Assembly: GCA_947652115.1 (NCBI GenBank)
Contig: OX393565.1
Coordinates: forward strand, 7,136,021-7,200,020
DNA: 64,000 nucleotides
Reading direction: 5' to 3'
Source: Blastomussa wellsi
Taxonomy: Eukaryota; Cnidaria; Anthozoa; Scleractinia; Plerogyridae
Shown here: one piece after another, positions 1-11,250 of the stretch
Numbering within the stretch: position 1 is the stretch's first letter
Layout of the letters: each line of letters begins with the position of its first letter
The notes under the pieces: model-generated
Seen by the model: only the letters and a program-made list of their open reading frames with translations
Database searches by the model: none
What the model was told of the DNA's origin: nothing
Translations under genes and position numbers: made by a program

Positions 1-114
1 CCAAATCGCCTTAATTTACAAAGCTGTGACCTGTAAAGCAAACCAAGAGGGCTGTTTTGACTAAATTTTTGCTTTTACATCGTAAACTCACTATGACATC
101 GAGGCTTATTGCAT

Positions 115-575
115 TCATGAAGTCTTACATTGTATCCTTGTCATTACTGGAAGCCATCTGTTGTCACTTTTCTCCCAGCCATAGTTTTCAGGAGACGGAA
201 TGTCAGGGTTTGCCACAACATCGTTGTTCCACACTATAGTTTGATAGTGGGCTCGTAGAACGGCTTGAAGAAGAGCACCTTGGGTTGGTGGGAATCTTTC
301 TGACTGTGCTTGCTTCTTACGAAATAACAACCATCGAAGTTCTTTTACCGTTGTAAGCGATGTATTTGGAACATAGAGTTCGCAGACAAACTTCTCAATG
401 GCCTTTATGGTTACTTCAGAAGGAGTTAATGTTGTGCCCAGCTTCGCCATCTCTCTGACAACATCATCATTGACATTCAGAAATGCTTTCCAACACAAAG
501 GTTTCCCATGGCTTGAAAAGCATCCGGTGTTATCTGCTCCACTGAGTGCATGGAACGCGGGAAGAGCAGCTGTCC
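115..575 (-). pseudogene. Gene B, 3'-terminal piece: end of FEN-like nuclease domain
   Basis: This is the last part of a broken member of the nuclease family described for gene A. It contains the block ALPAFHALSGADNTG, which aligns with ALPVFHAFTGCDTVS of gene A (the acid of the GCD motif is kept, as GAD), followed by about 120 residues that align through the PPT and YGW/WGW motifs. The C-terminal CXC cysteine cluster of gene A is absent; a stop codon comes soon after the W-x-PVMT stretch. Upstream it is fused in frame to a retroelement RT/RNase H reading frame, with the junction near 570-580. About 700 residues of the expected nuclease gene are missing between this piece and the preceding gene B exon near 5215. 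It is most likely a non-functional remnant. Confidence 0.75.
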
Positions 576-2669
576 TTGGGTATGTATCCAAAACCACAAG
601 CGTGCATGGCTGTCGGTAAGACTGGAGAAAACGCAAGACTGGGCCGACTAAGACATTTGGCGGGAAAACATACGGACGCTGCATAACAGAAGAGAACTTC
701 GTCAAATCTTGTGCAAACAGATTCACCCCAATCGAGCCTGGCGAGGGGCACGGCGTAAAATGGGGAAGATGATTCCTTTGCTTTTCAGTCATAGCATTTG
801 AATCTAGGGCCATCAAATCACAGGAGTGGCCATTCAGACCGCCAAAGACCCGTTGTACCTCACTCCAGGTCTCCGGTGTTAGTGTGTAGTCCAAAGAAGA
901 TAGCCTGCGAGAAGGGGGATCCGCCGGGTTTCCCCGTGACGGGACGTACAACATGCGTAATAATAGATTCAGGTCCACAGTGGTAAAAAATAATGCCTTG
1001 ATAGCCTCGTTCAAAGCATGACTTTTGCCTCCTTGATTAGTCCACGCATGCATGACTGCCTGATTGTCAATCATGACATCGACGCGACAATCTTTGACAA
1101 GATGTTTAAAGGCTTGTAAGACCTTATCCACTGCCATTGCTTCCCTTGTCGCGATATCCAGCATCATCTCATTCTTTGACCAATAATCAGATGCCTCCTG
1201 CGTCACAGGCGTAGAGATGACCCCACCCCATCCGGTTTGGGAGGCATCCGTTGCTATGTTAATCTGAAGATGTTTCTCTTCGCGCCAAGGTAGAGGGTCA
1301 TCCCATCCTTCTAGAAATAACCAATGGGCGATCTCATCGCGCAGTGCACCCCGGATCGCAATTGGTTTCATTGTGCGCATACCCCTTGAGATTGCTGCCG
1401 ACATCTCTCTAGTAAACAGACGCGCTGCCGGAACAGCCAGGGAAAAGGAGACGCACTTGCCGACCAAACGTTGAAGTGTCTTGACCGAAACATAACTCGA
1501 GCCTAATGTCTCTCGGATCAGCTCTAGGAACTTGCGCTTTTTGTCCGGGATCAGGTGGAAAACTTCCCTACTGGAGTCCGCGAGAAAGCCAAGATAAGGG
1601 ACCATCTTTTGGGGGGTTAAGATTGACTTCGTTAGGCCCAGAAAATATCCCAAACGTACCAAATAGAACGCCACAAGAAATACTGCTGATTTGGCCGCCG
1701 CCAAATTACGCTCATCTGCAGAGTGTAGGGTACCATATTCCCCTTTGTTAAGTGGCACCTGGAGTTGACCATTATGCCTATCATCAATATATAGGAGACA
1801 TGGGATCCCCAACGAGCGCAGAAAATTAGACGCCATAAGGCCCGTCGAATGATACACATAAGGGGAGATCTTCCAGCCAAACGGTAGGGAGTTATATGTA
1901 AAGTACCAACCACCCCACTGGATTCCGAAATATGTACGACCTTCTTCCGACAGCAAAAGGTGGTCGTATCCAGATTTGTCGTCAAGGACGGTCTGATATA
2001 AGAGTCCTTGAAAACATACCGAGGCAAATCCGTCACCCTATCCAGGGTGAAAGGCTTCTCTAGCATCCACAAGTTTAGGTACCGCGCATCATGACACAGT
2101 CTCGGCTTTGATGGCTCAACCGTCAACGGTAGTACGATTTGAGGCGGGGTTACTTGGCCAACCTTACCCACCAAAGAGATCGCACCAGTTTTTAGACGAC
2201 TTAACAGTGTCGTCCTGACAAACTCCCCAAACTGTTTACAGGATACATTATTTTTAAACAATCTGTGGGGTGGCCGGTCGGAATCGTAATGTTCCCCCTT
2301 AAACGTTCCCTTAAAGTGTTTGAAATATGGGAATATTGACACCTTATTTCCAATCCAAGACAATACCTCCTCCTGGTGTGATGAAGGAGCAAGTTTCGCA
2401 ATTTCTGCCCACTGGGTTATGCGTTTGTGAAGTTCCCCCGCCATAAAAGTATCAGGATCCCGAAATAGCAACTCTTCGACATGCCCGATAATTTCTCCAT
2501 TCTCAACTAGTCGAGTTTTCTGCATCAACTGGTCATTGTCTGTCCCCTCACTGCTGACCGATACGGGGTTCCCCCTTACGTCTATCCACTGTATCGCACC
2601 TGCGCGATCACCAACGTTGTTGACAAAGTTATCAAAGTTGTCATCTTTTTCCCATGACCAGAATGTTGC
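576..2669 (-). pseudogene. DIRS-like retroelement pol: reverse transcriptase and RNase H, frameshifted
   Basis: The protein has an upstream segment with the RT motif PSKPRLCHDARYLN, then the catalytic YIDD box (YIDDRHNG), the LGF segment and an RNase H domain with TDASQTGWGG, an REA glutamate, IDNQAV and NPADPPSR acids. After RNase H comes the DLMALDSN...PGS.GVNLFAQ...YVFPP block that follows RNase H in many cnidarian DIRS-like elements. The frame changes near 1996-1999, where two extra bases (a TA repeat) separate the N-terminal RT portion (2669 to about 2000) from the palm and RNase H portion. A polypyrimidine tract and TAG at 2670-2671 look like a splice acceptor, so pol is probably a spliced exon. 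No tyrosine recombinase is visible; the 3' part is replaced by gene B sequence. The DIRS assignment is an inference; the RT/RNase H call is firm. Confidence 0.8.
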
Positions 2670-3048
2670 CTAAGGGGAAAAAAGATTCTTTTTTAAAAGA
2701 ACCCCGTACAAGCCAGCAGAGAGAGGACAGTCTTGACCCAGTATGACCGGGAGGGTTTTGAGATACCCTGTTTTCAAAACTCTCAACTCTCTGTGACTAC
2801 AGTACAGGTAATAACGTGCGAGAACAGAAGGGGAAGACAAATAAATGTTACAGGCAGGTGTTACTGATCCCACCACTTACCCTTGTAAAGGCGATACTAA
2901 CCGAATACCACTTAAGAATCGCATCAAATCGAAAAAACCGGACAAGTTTCAAATGTTTATTGCACTCATTGAACTTGTTATTAACATGAATATCACTGTT
3001 ATTACAACTTGTTTTCCTTTCATGCGCTTCAGTGGTTTAGTACACCTA

Positions 3049-3576
3049 TTAGAACTTGTTATCTTTAGCACGACCTCGGGTTGCTGAGGGCCTCTGCTGT
3101 GCATCCCTCCTTGCATAACACCTTGCCATAATGTGGCCATACTTTCCACAAAAATAACATTGGACGAGAGCGCCACTTCTCCAGCCACGACCTCTATATG
3201 GGGCATCACCACGTTCACGGTAAGAAGATTCAGACGACGGGCTTCTCCCAGTCATCGCTTTCTCCACCTTCGCAACCGCCTCGTACACTTTCGTATGGTC
3301 TTTGTCCCCGAGGAGGCGCAGAACCAAAGCGCGAAAATGTTCCTTTGGGAGGTCTACCTTTGCCCTGGCTGTCTGGTACACAAGGCGGTAGAAGTCGCGT
3401 TTGTCATCCTGATTATCCCTGGAGGTATTCTGAAGGGTCTCCAAAATATCAATCGCCTCGTACTTGTTAAACTCTGAAAGCGGCCGTGCCGCATAATCGA
3501 GCATCTTCCTTATCACAGAGGCCACAGAGAGTTTCGTCAACTCGTCAAGAGACTTTTGTAAATCACCAAACTTTTT
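3049..3576 (-). CDS. Retroelement gag, second exon with CCHC zinc knuckle
   Basis: This open frame ends in a stop at 3049 and carries one zinc knuckle, CYFCGKYGHIMARC, near its C terminus, followed by a basic tail. Its first part is helical and charged, as in capsid-type regions. The start is set by an AG acceptor just upstream of 3576, which is in phase 0 with the donor of the upstream gag exon at 4686. It lies directly 5' of the RT reading frame on the same strand, the usual gag-pol order. Gag proteins package retroelement RNA through the knuckle. The gag identity is strong; the exact exon start is inferred. Confidence 0.7.
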   Translation of the reverse strand, partial: KKFGDLQKSLDELTKLSVASVIRKMLDYAARPLSEFNKYEAIDILETLQNTSRDNQDDKRDFYRLVYQTARAKVDLPKEHFRALVLRLLGDKDHTKVYEAVAKVEKAMTGRSPSSESSYRERGDAPYRGRGWRSGALVQCYFCGKYGHIMARCYARRDAQQRPSATRGRAKDNKF

Positions 3577-3652
3577 CTTTAGAGTCTAGGAGAGCAAATA
3601 AAGGGAAGAATCAGATTATACGAACATCAACTCACGAAGTTTCTTTTGTTTT

Positions 3653-4345
3653 AGCGAACTCTCGCCCCATTGCATTTTTTTATTATTATTTTTTTATTTT
3701 TATTCTTTTTATTTATTTATTTATTTATTTTTTCCGTTTTCATTTTATTTATTGTATGGGGAACACCCCCCATCTGTCCTATGGCGAACTCTCGCCCATT
3801 TCTTTCCCTTTTATTTTCATGGAGAATTCTCATACATTTCTTTCTCCTTTTTTTTTCCCAATTTTCAAAATGAATTCTCACCTCATCACTTTCCTTTTCC
3901 TTTCTCATGGCGAACTCTCGCCCCAACACTTTTCCTATTTTCATGGCGAACTCTCGCCCCATCACTTTCCCTATTTCTCATGGCGAACTCTCGCCCCATC
4001 ACTTCTCTCTTCTATTTTCATGGCGAACTCTCGCCCCACCACCTCTCTTTCCTATTTCTCATGGCGAACTCACGCCCCATCACTTTCAATTTCTCATGGC
4101 GAACTCTCGCCCCCATCACTTCTCTTTTCTATTTTCATGGCGAACTCTCGCCTCATCACTTTCCCTATTTCTCATGGCGAACTCACGCCCCATCACTTTC
4201 TATTTCTCATGGCGAACTCTCGCCCCATTGCTCTTTTTTTTTTTGTTTGTTTGGTGAACTCTCACCCCATAGCTCATTCGCGTTATCCTGAGTTACAACA
4301 TTTCGCCTCTATACAATAAAGACACGCACATAAGTGAACGGTAAG
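3653..4345. repeat. Minisatellite of about 13 units, 34-42 bp each
   Basis: The core CATGGCGAACTCTCGCCCCA recurs at 3781, 3906, 3942, 3978, 4020, 4062, 4097, 4137, 4173 and 4207, with degenerate first and last units near 3653, 4251 and 4336. Pyrimidine-rich linkers (TTTCCCTATTTCT types) separate the cores. It lies wholly inside the intron predicted between the two gag exons. All three plus-strand frames stay open through it because of the repeat, so apparent proteins such as repeated MANSRPIT are not evidence for a gene. Confidence 0.9.
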
Positions 4346-4685
4346 TTCCCGCCCCATCTGAGTGTTGCATATCAATTCTCGACAACAATTGAGAGAAAGA
4401 CACAATCCGCGAAAGCCGCTAATAAAGCATTCACTTCATTACAAATAACTCCAATATCCCGGTGTGTTGAATACAATACTAAGAAACCAGAGAAGACAAA
4501 AACAAAGGAAAAAAGAGAAAAAAAAAAAAAAAGAAACCCGCCAAGGTCCAAATACACTAGAGCTGTTCACAACCAACTAACCGGCAAACGTGGGCAAACT
4601 GAGCGGAGAAAAAAAAAAACCCCGAAAAATAATGAAAAACCCCAAACAACACGAAACTAAATACATGCAAACGAAACGCATTTAC

Positions 4686-5066
4686 CTCAAGCTCTCCTTG
4701 AGTTGGTTCCACGTGCACAGCTTCTTGTGGGGCCACTGGAAGTTGCGCCGGCGGAATTTGTTGGGCTGGAACTTGCGCCGGCGGAATCTGTTGGGCTGGA
4801 ACTTGCGCCGGCGGAATTTGTTGGGCTGGAACTTGCGTCGGTGGAAACTGTTGGGCTTGAGCAGGTAAGATAGCCTGGCCCACAACAAGTTGAGCGCCCT
4901 GGTTTTCAGCCGGTTGAGGAGGTTGAACTGGCGCCGGCAAAACTTCTACGTCTCCACGAGGCACTTGACCATCTTGGGCCGCTTGTTCCGCGCCCGCTTG
5001 CAATTCATCCACTTGTATAGGTCTCAGACGACCACGAACCGGGCCAGGGTATTGTACATTCGCCAT
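4686..5066 (-). CDS. Retroelement gag, first exon, Pro/Gln-rich repeats
   Basis: The exon starts at ATG 5066 (MANVQYPGPVRGRLRP) and ends with CTTGAG followed by GTAAATG, a good donor, after 127 codons in phase 0. Positions 4740-4859 hold four copies of a 30-bp repeat coding for PAQQIPPAQV-type decapeptides. The next exon on the strand is the zinc-knuckle gag exon. Low-complexity N-terminal gag regions are common in retroelements. A TATAAG motif near 5190 could be the promoter. The splicing to the second exon, across the minisatellite-filled intron, is inferred from phase only. Confidence 0.55.
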
Positions 5067-5214
5067 CCAAGTAAAGCAATAACACGAGGCAAGGAGATTC
5101 CAACTATTCGAGCGACACGAACTGGAGCACAACCGAACCGCGCTGCAGTTGAGCCAAAGTGATAATTTATTCATACGTGTTGATCTTATATGCGTCACTT
5201 TAATGTATGCAGTG

Positions 5215-5606
5215 TGAATAGGGTCGGCCATTCATGGGCCGGTGAAGCTAACAGAGGGGGCATTCCCACTTTTGTGACATCCATAGGGCTGCTAATGAGC
5301 GAGTTGAAGGCTGACCACACGGGAATTGTTTTGGAGCACGGTCCTTTTTCTCCTTGAAAATCTTCGTTTCTCTCTCCTAATTGTACTTCATCGTTTGCTT
5401 GTCGCTGACTTGAGAAGTTTCGGGCTAACAGCCACGCAAAATCTTGCATATTGACAACAATGGGGATCTCATTTGGAGCAAAAAGCCCGAATGAAGGAAA
5501 CACTGGACTTGTTGGTTTAGGGGCAGGACTAGGACATTCCAGTATTGTTGTTATAGTTTCTGGCACTTCCTTCACTGATCTACTCTGATCTTTGGTGTCA
5601 ACAAGC
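5215..5606 (-). pseudogene. Gene B, exon following the large intron
   Basis: After an AG acceptor at 5607-5608 the frame reads LVDTKDQSRSVKEVPET and continues to IPVWSAFNSL...MPPLL. This aligns with AVSWSAYHA...LLPLF at the start of gene A's last exon. It begins in phase 2, which matches the GTTAAG donor of the gene B exon ending at 16185. Homology is lost near 5215, where the retroelement begins, so the exon is truncated after about 130 codons. The rest of the gene resumes only at about 575. It is a remnant of the same gene as the exons at 16185-17820. Confidence 0.65.
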
Positions 5607-5703
5607 CTTTAAATGAACAGAATTGATAATTCCCCTATTTACTAAAGGTGAACGTAATACAAAGCGATAATTAATATAACAAATATATGGGGACAGGCCT
5701 AGT

Positions 5704-5839
5704 AGTCCGGCAGATAAGTGAAAAAATGTGCCTTTTATGATAAAAGAATGAAACTTGGCACACTTGTTAAACATCTTCACCCGAGCATTTTTGGATATAG
5801 GGCCATCTCAGACTGGTCACGTGACCAATGTGACGTCAC
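5704..5839 (+). repeat. Inverted-repeat arm, left
   Basis: AGTCCGGCAGATAAGTG through GGGCCATC and a GTCACGTGAC block is repeated in inverted orientation at 15912-16062. The two arms share perhaps three quarters of their bases by eye. The arms bracket gene A inside the intron of gene B. Each outer edge abuts a TA dinucleotide. They could be the ends of one large element or two unrelated copies of a short repeat. Confidence 0.6.
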
Positions 5840-5886
5840 TTTGAAATTAGGGGGCGTGGCCCCATATTTTTTACCAGTCATTTTCA

Positions 5887-6204
5887 AACAATTTTAATGA
5901 ATTCGTCCAAACTGTTCACCTGATCACACCACACCTACTATTATTAGGGTCAAAAGCTGTCTGACGCCACTTTCCGTTGCCATGACTTTAATTTACGTTA
6001 CCATGGCAACATTATGGCCTCCATTATGGCCTCCATTTTGGCCTTCACAAATTTTAATGAATTCGTCCAAACTGTTTACCTGATCACACCACACCTACTA
6101 TTAATAGGGTCGAAAGCTGTCTGAACTCCACTTTCCGTTGTCATGACATTAATTTCCGTTACCATGGCAACATTATAGCCTCCATTATGGCCTCCATTTT
6201 GACA
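5887..6204. repeat. Two tandem copies of a 160-161-bp unit
   Basis: TTTTAATGAATTCGTCCAA starts at about 5892 and again at about 6052. Each copy continues through a CACACCACACCTACTATTA segment and ends with repeated TTATGGCCTCCATTTTG. The copies differ at a modest number of positions. No coding potential is seen, and nothing recognisable lies between this repeat and gene A's stop at 6498. Confidence 0.85.
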
Positions 6205-6497
6205 AAACGAAAATTGTTTTTTAATGGCATATCCCGAAAACGTTGTTATGACATCGTAAACAAACTCACTTAAAATATTATTTTCGACATGTTGATGGAA
6301 AGCGGATCGATACCGCGACTTATTGTAATAATATTTAAGATGTTTAAATCACAGTAGTACATGTTCAATAAACAGATTTAATTTCTGTTCTATGGAATCA
6401 TTTAAGTCCACTGTAAACGTGGCAGGTGTGGAAGACCGAGAAAAGTGTCGTTTGTAACTGCCTATCATTACAGCTAATAATGTACAGTATTTTCTGA

Positions 6498-9318
6498 CTA
6501 GTCCTCAGAACAAAGTCCACCACATTTACAAAGTGCAGTACACTGGAGTTCTGCCTTTTGACACTTGCACTGTCGTCTGCAGCCTTTCTTACAACCACAT
6601 CGCAGAAGTTCTCTACAAGCCTTTGTAGCTTCTGGCAGAGTTGTCCAGCGAACTTCCCAACCACTTGGTTCCTTCCTTGTCCAGCCCCAATCACTCGGAG
6701 GTGGAAGCTCGGGTGCTGCAATCATCACTTGGCTCCAGCAGTAACCAGCCTGGTAGGCTACCCGCTTAGTGTGCAGTATGAGGGCTGCCTTGGTCGGGGG
6801 AAGACCTTCTATTGATCTGCCCTTCTGGGTAAAGAGCTGTTTTCGTGCCTGGTTGACACAATCCAAAGTACTGGTGCGGTCGTACAGCAAGATCACAAAT
6901 CGCTCCAGTGGTTTGATAACGCTTTCTACAGACTCTGGGGTGGCCGCCAAAAAGCAAAATGCAGGTGTAACGTCATCGTAGGCTTTCCATGTGTCCCATG
7001 CAGTTCTTTTTCCCCTGCCTCCGAAAAACGACACCGTATCGCAGCCTGTGAAAGCATGGAACACTGGCAAGGCCTTACAGCGATCAGGACCCAAAGCTCT
7101 GGCTATCTCATGCGCTGCTATAAAACGGAAGCTTTTTCCGGTACCAAAAGCAATCCATACTTCAGTGTTGCTAAGGCGCTTAGCAGATGACACTGCCAGT
7201 ACTACCACATCAGTGTCAACGGTGCGGATGGAAACTTTCGTCTTTCCTTCTTTCACGGCATCTTCCAGGTGCAGAATGATCCTTGTGTCTGCTTCTTCAT
7301 GTGTACATGGAGAAAGCCTTGAGAGATCCCTGGATTGATTACAAAGCACCTCAGAGCGATGTGTGCTGATTATCTGCTTGCTGCTGTCGACGGATGCAAC
7401 TATGGTGTTTGCAAGGAAAGAGAACAGCTCCACCTTATTTTCATCAATGCGTAGAAACTCTTTCCAGCTCCCAGGAATTGCGGTAGAAGGCTCTACACGT
7501 CTTCTGACTCCCTTTCCTCTCTTGCTTCTAGTCTCTGATTTCAAACTGTCTGGGTGGTACTCGTCCCAGACAACGTCTACTCGGCTTGCATGCTGCATTT
7601 GAGATACAACGTATGGCAGGAACACTTGCATTGCATAATCAGAGAATGTTTTTGCATATCCAGGTCGTAGCATGTTAACAATTGCTGAGCCGTCGAGGAT
7701 AATGACATCAACATCAGGTTTGCTGGTCTTCTCTTTGGAGGAGACCAAGTCTTCCAAGCATTTGACTAGATCTGACTTTGTACCACTTCTGATTTTGCCA
7801 TTCTGGGATAATGCTGGTGGAAATGCTTGGTTTTCATGTTCAAAAAACTCATCCAAATTCCCATTACGCACTTGTGATGCAATATACAGACGAGAAAATA
7901 AGAAGCAATCGTTCTTAAGGGAGGTCAGCTGCAGCTGTGACTTGCTCTTCTCTCGGACTGGAGGCCGGCTAAAGAGAGGAAGAGTGTTCTTATTGATGGG
8001 ATCTGAAATGGGCTTTGTTTGAGTGACAAGTCGCTCTTTGACATAGGTATCATACTGTTCTTCACCAATTTTCTCAATTTGACGTATCGTGTTAATAACC
8101 GCTGGATCGGCAATGTCTCTGCTATCTAGTACAAGCAGATCGCTGCTGTTCTCAGTGAACGGATTGCCCATTTCTTCTATGGTGATGGCCAGGCTATTCA
8201 CATCTCGTTTAAATGCCTTTTGCTCATGTTTGGCCTCCTCGTGATGGCGAACATCCACCTTCTTCCTTTTTTCCGTTGAAACCTCAAACTCTCCAATAAC
8301 TCTAGCCATCTCCGGTCCAGAAACCATCCACCGCCTCAGTGCAGCAGGGTTCTCAGTGAGGCCTACTGCTCCACCATCATCTTTAACTGTAGCGTTGTTC
8401 TGTTCGTGGCCTTGATCAATGGCGATAGCAGAAAATCTGTGTGCGGTTTTCTTGACCACGAAATTTCCTTTCAGGAACTCTGCAAAAACTTCGGGATGTT
8501 CTTCTTTCAGTGTTACCATGTCCCGCAGATGAACAGGGATCCACCGAGCATAATGTGTGTGGTCTAAAGCAAAGAACCAAGGCACGATCTTGGTGAGTGC
8601 ATCCACATAAAGCTTAAAGTCCGCCTCTCTTATTGCCCTTACAAACAATAGCACGGTCAATTCCAGCTGTAGGATAAGCAACCAGAACTTGAATTGTGGA
8701 TACAACTCAGCGTTGCTTGAGCACCAATCTTCTATCGACAGCGGATCGTGCTCCTCTCCTAAACCTGTGCAGTAATCCGTGTAGGCTTTCTGCAAAAGAT
8801 GATACAGGCTACTTGCCGTTATCTGGTGGGATCGTCGGGTGCGCGTCGCATGAGCTGCTCGAAGAAATGAATCTGCTGTACCAGGCGACGCCACATTAGC
8901 TTGCACTAATGCACCTGTCCAACCACTGCTTTCTAAAAGATTGCCAATGGTCTTAAATGCTGCAATCTCAATGTGGAGCCCTCCAAACATTATAACGAAC
9001 TGATCTTCGCCATGACTTTCTGTCCAGTTCCACTGAATTTGTTTTGCGATTGTAAAGAGGGGCTGGTCCACAGTAATGATGGGGACCTGTCCAGGATTCA
9101 GAATGTCAACTGCCTTTTTTACTACATCCATTGAGTGGCGAATCATTGCTACAGAGTGGGCTTGTTCGTAGAAAAGGGGCAGTAGAGCGGTGTTTGTCAG
9201 GCAACTGTCTGATACTCCATTTGAAGGTTGAAGACCAGCGTGGTATGCAGACCATGAAACAGCCTCATCTCCCTGGGGTTTGTCATCAGATACCACTCGG
9301 CTCACTTGTTTCAGCCAT
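6498..9318 (-). CDS. Gene A, last exon: FEN/XPG-like nuclease with CXC domain
   Basis: The exon begins after a CCTTCACAG acceptor at 9319-9320, in frame with the upstream exon, and runs about 940 codons to a stop. Numbering from the GTG at 9305, residues 530-760 carry acids in the order seen in FEN1/XPG nucleases: D538 in LDGSAIV, D577/D581 in VDVVWDEY, E670-E671-A-D673 in HEEAD, D697-T-D699 in VDTDV, and G754-C-D756 in FTGCDTVS. FEN-family enzymes use this cluster to bind two metals and cut branched DNA. Residues 900-933 form a Cys-rich CXC-type DNA-binding motif (CGCKKGC...CKCQKAELQC). The region around residues 240-345 is conserved in the family but of unknown role. Enzymatic activity is inferred, not shown. 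The nearly intact frame is notable in such a decayed region. Confidence 0.75.
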
Positions 9319-9474
9319 CTGTGAAGGAAAAATAAATAAATAAATAAATAAATAAATAGATAAATGAATAAATAAATGCGGTAAATAAAATAATTGAGGA
9401 CCGCCTTATTGTACTTGCTAATTATTTCTTTTTGTGTATAGATAATAGAATGTACTGCTGTTAAAGCACTTTAC
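9319..9474 (-). other. Gene A intron, 156 bp, with (AAAT)n microsatellite
   Basis: The donor is TACAG|GTAAAG (exon ends at 9475) and the acceptor TTCCTTCACAG (exon begins at 9318). Joining the exons keeps one frame (KEYR-WLKQV). A run of about seven AAAT/TTTA units lies next to the acceptor. Confidence 0.8.
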
Positions 9475-10284
9475 CTGTACTCCTTCTGTATAGCTTGAGT
9501 AATGCGCTCGCCGTATCCTCTGTTGGGTCCTTGTATCTTTGGTACAGGTGGATCTTTACTTTGTAGAACTACAGGAGGCACACTTATGTAAGATTCCGGC
9601 AGGTTGGATTTCACTGGATAAGAATCATCTTGAATAGCAATAACTTCCCGTTGAGTTCCTGTGCAATTTTCATCGGGGTGCTGAAACAGCGAAATCCCAG
9701 TTCCATGGAAAGAATCCCGCGAAGTTGTGGAACTGGGGTTATGGTCAATGTTGTCTACTGCTGCAGTAGTGAAGAGACCACCTTTGAGCTGAGGCGGGCA
9801 GACGGCTTTTTCTTGCTCATAGTGATAACAGATTTTGTCACCCAGGTCAGTGGAGATGTTTAATACGCGATCATACGATATACACAGTCCCAAGTTAAAA
9901 AGGGTGTCCACAAGTTCACGTTTTCGGGTTTTAGTATGGAGCATAATTCCTAAATAGATTGGCAGGGGTGTTTCACGCTGTCGACTGTGCCTGACCACAT
10001 CTTTTGCATTCTCCTTGTGAGTCTTGTAGCTGTTGTATAGAAGAAGCTGAGATATACTGAGGGCTGGCTGAGATACTGCTGAAGGACTTGATTGTGTCTT
10101 GATGTTTGGTCCGTTTAGTATCATAGTAACCAGTGCTAGGAGTGATGTCGGAACAGACTGCTCCTGGCATTCGGTGGGAAAAGAACCATTGAATTCCATT
10201 TTCATTTGAAATATATCTCGTCGGACTATCTTTGCAGCTCTAGCTAGGTGAACAGCATCACTGTCTGCGTCGTGTTCACATGCC
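9475..10284 (-). CDS. Gene A, middle of the first long exon
   Basis: This frame continues the 13488-14431 segment across the Harbinger insertion. It reads KACEHDADSDAVHL...DIFQMK, then the family hallmark blocks LGLCISYDR and AVDNIDHNPSSTT..FHGTGISLFQ, and ends at KEYR before the donor. The same blocks occur in gene B as FGMAVEYNR and AVDNVDN...LHGTAMAIS. The role of this region is not known to me. Sequence upstream of 10284 in the same frame belongs to the transposon terminus, not to the gene. Confidence 0.8.
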
Positions 10285-10287
10285 TTT
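10285..10287. repeat. Target-site duplication TTT, left
   Basis: TTT lies directly before the AGGGAGCTTACG terminus and is repeated at 13485-13487 after the other terminus. Keeping one copy restores the gene A frame. Confidence 0.85.
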
Positions 10288-10583
10288 AGGGAGCTTACGA
10301 ATCGACGACTTTTGCACGACGACGCCGTTAGATTGCGTGACATGCCTACTGCGCATGCCTTTCTGAGCACTTGCCAGTTTCGTGCCAAAGTCGACGACGT
10401 TGGTGAGAGCGATTTGCCGGCGTCTTGGAAACAGGAGGACGTGAGGTTAGTTTTCAAAGTTTTCTCTCGATACTTCGGGTATTTTTGCCAGATAATTTAA
10501 GTATCACATTAGGGACATGTTCGTGACGTTTGATTTTCATTTGTTTGCCTGTTTTCGTTCAAGAAACGACCTTCTACAGTGCT

Positions 10584-10636
10584 ATGGCGAACGCTATGAG
10601 TTCAACCAACACTGAAATCGGTCAAAGCACGACACG
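10584..10636 (+). CDS. Myb-like Harbinger protein, probable first exon
   Basis: ATG at 10584 opens 17 codons plus two bases (MANAMSSTNTEIGQSTT) before the donor CACG|GTATGA. The acceptor TTTTTTCACAG ends at 11250. Joining the exons gives an in-frame arginine codon followed by MSKMKWS. If this exon is not used, translation can start at 11252. The evidence is splice consensus and phase only. Confidence 0.5.
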
Positions 10637-11250
10637 GTATGAATGAAAAGTAAATTACTGTATGAAAAATCTTTCATTTTAATCACGCTTCACTGAAATA
10701 TGACATTTTCTAGTGTACAATGAATTTGAAAGGACTAAAAAGTTGCCTTTTAACATTCGTGTCGACAGTTAGAAACAAGGACGAGATAGCTCAACTACAG
10801 AGCTCAGCGATTTTTCCTCTGTTGTTTTGAGTGGTCTTTATTTAGCCAGCCTGATATTTTAGAACACACATTTTTCTCGACTTACAGCTGCGCTTCCTTT
10901 TCTGCCATGCGAGCACATTTTGTTAGTCTGTCTTGTGAATTTTTTTCTCGAGCTCCTGAGACAAACTAATGTAAATGTAAACTAAAAAATGCAAGGCTGC
11001 GCATTATATCCTCATTATGTACTTTGTCAAGCAAGATTTTTGAAACGGTAACAGTTACGTTTATAGAAATTAAGCATAACTGATGCATCTACTTTCCTGC
11101 TGGTATTAAATTGAACAATTGATCTCTGCACAGAGCTCTCTAATTAAGTTTCATTTTAATATTTATTTATTTGGTGCCTTAGTTAGTTAGTTGGTGGTAT
11201 ATTTAAACATTTATTAAGTAACAGTTATATTTTTTATCATTTTTTCACAG

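Noticed and set aside
3486..4319. Long plus-strand open frames (up to 277 codons) with repeated MANSRP/HGELSP peptides
   Set aside because: They are created by the minisatellite, which lacks stops in several frames; the flanking real exons are on the opposite strand.
3653..4345. Possible CRISPR-like array
   Set aside because: Spacers are low-complexity pyrimidine variants, the genome is eukaryotic, and no cas genes are present; it is a minisatellite.
6558..9343. Plus-strand frames of 60-116 codons opposite gene A
   Set aside because: Shadows of the minus-strand nuclease exon; no independent support.
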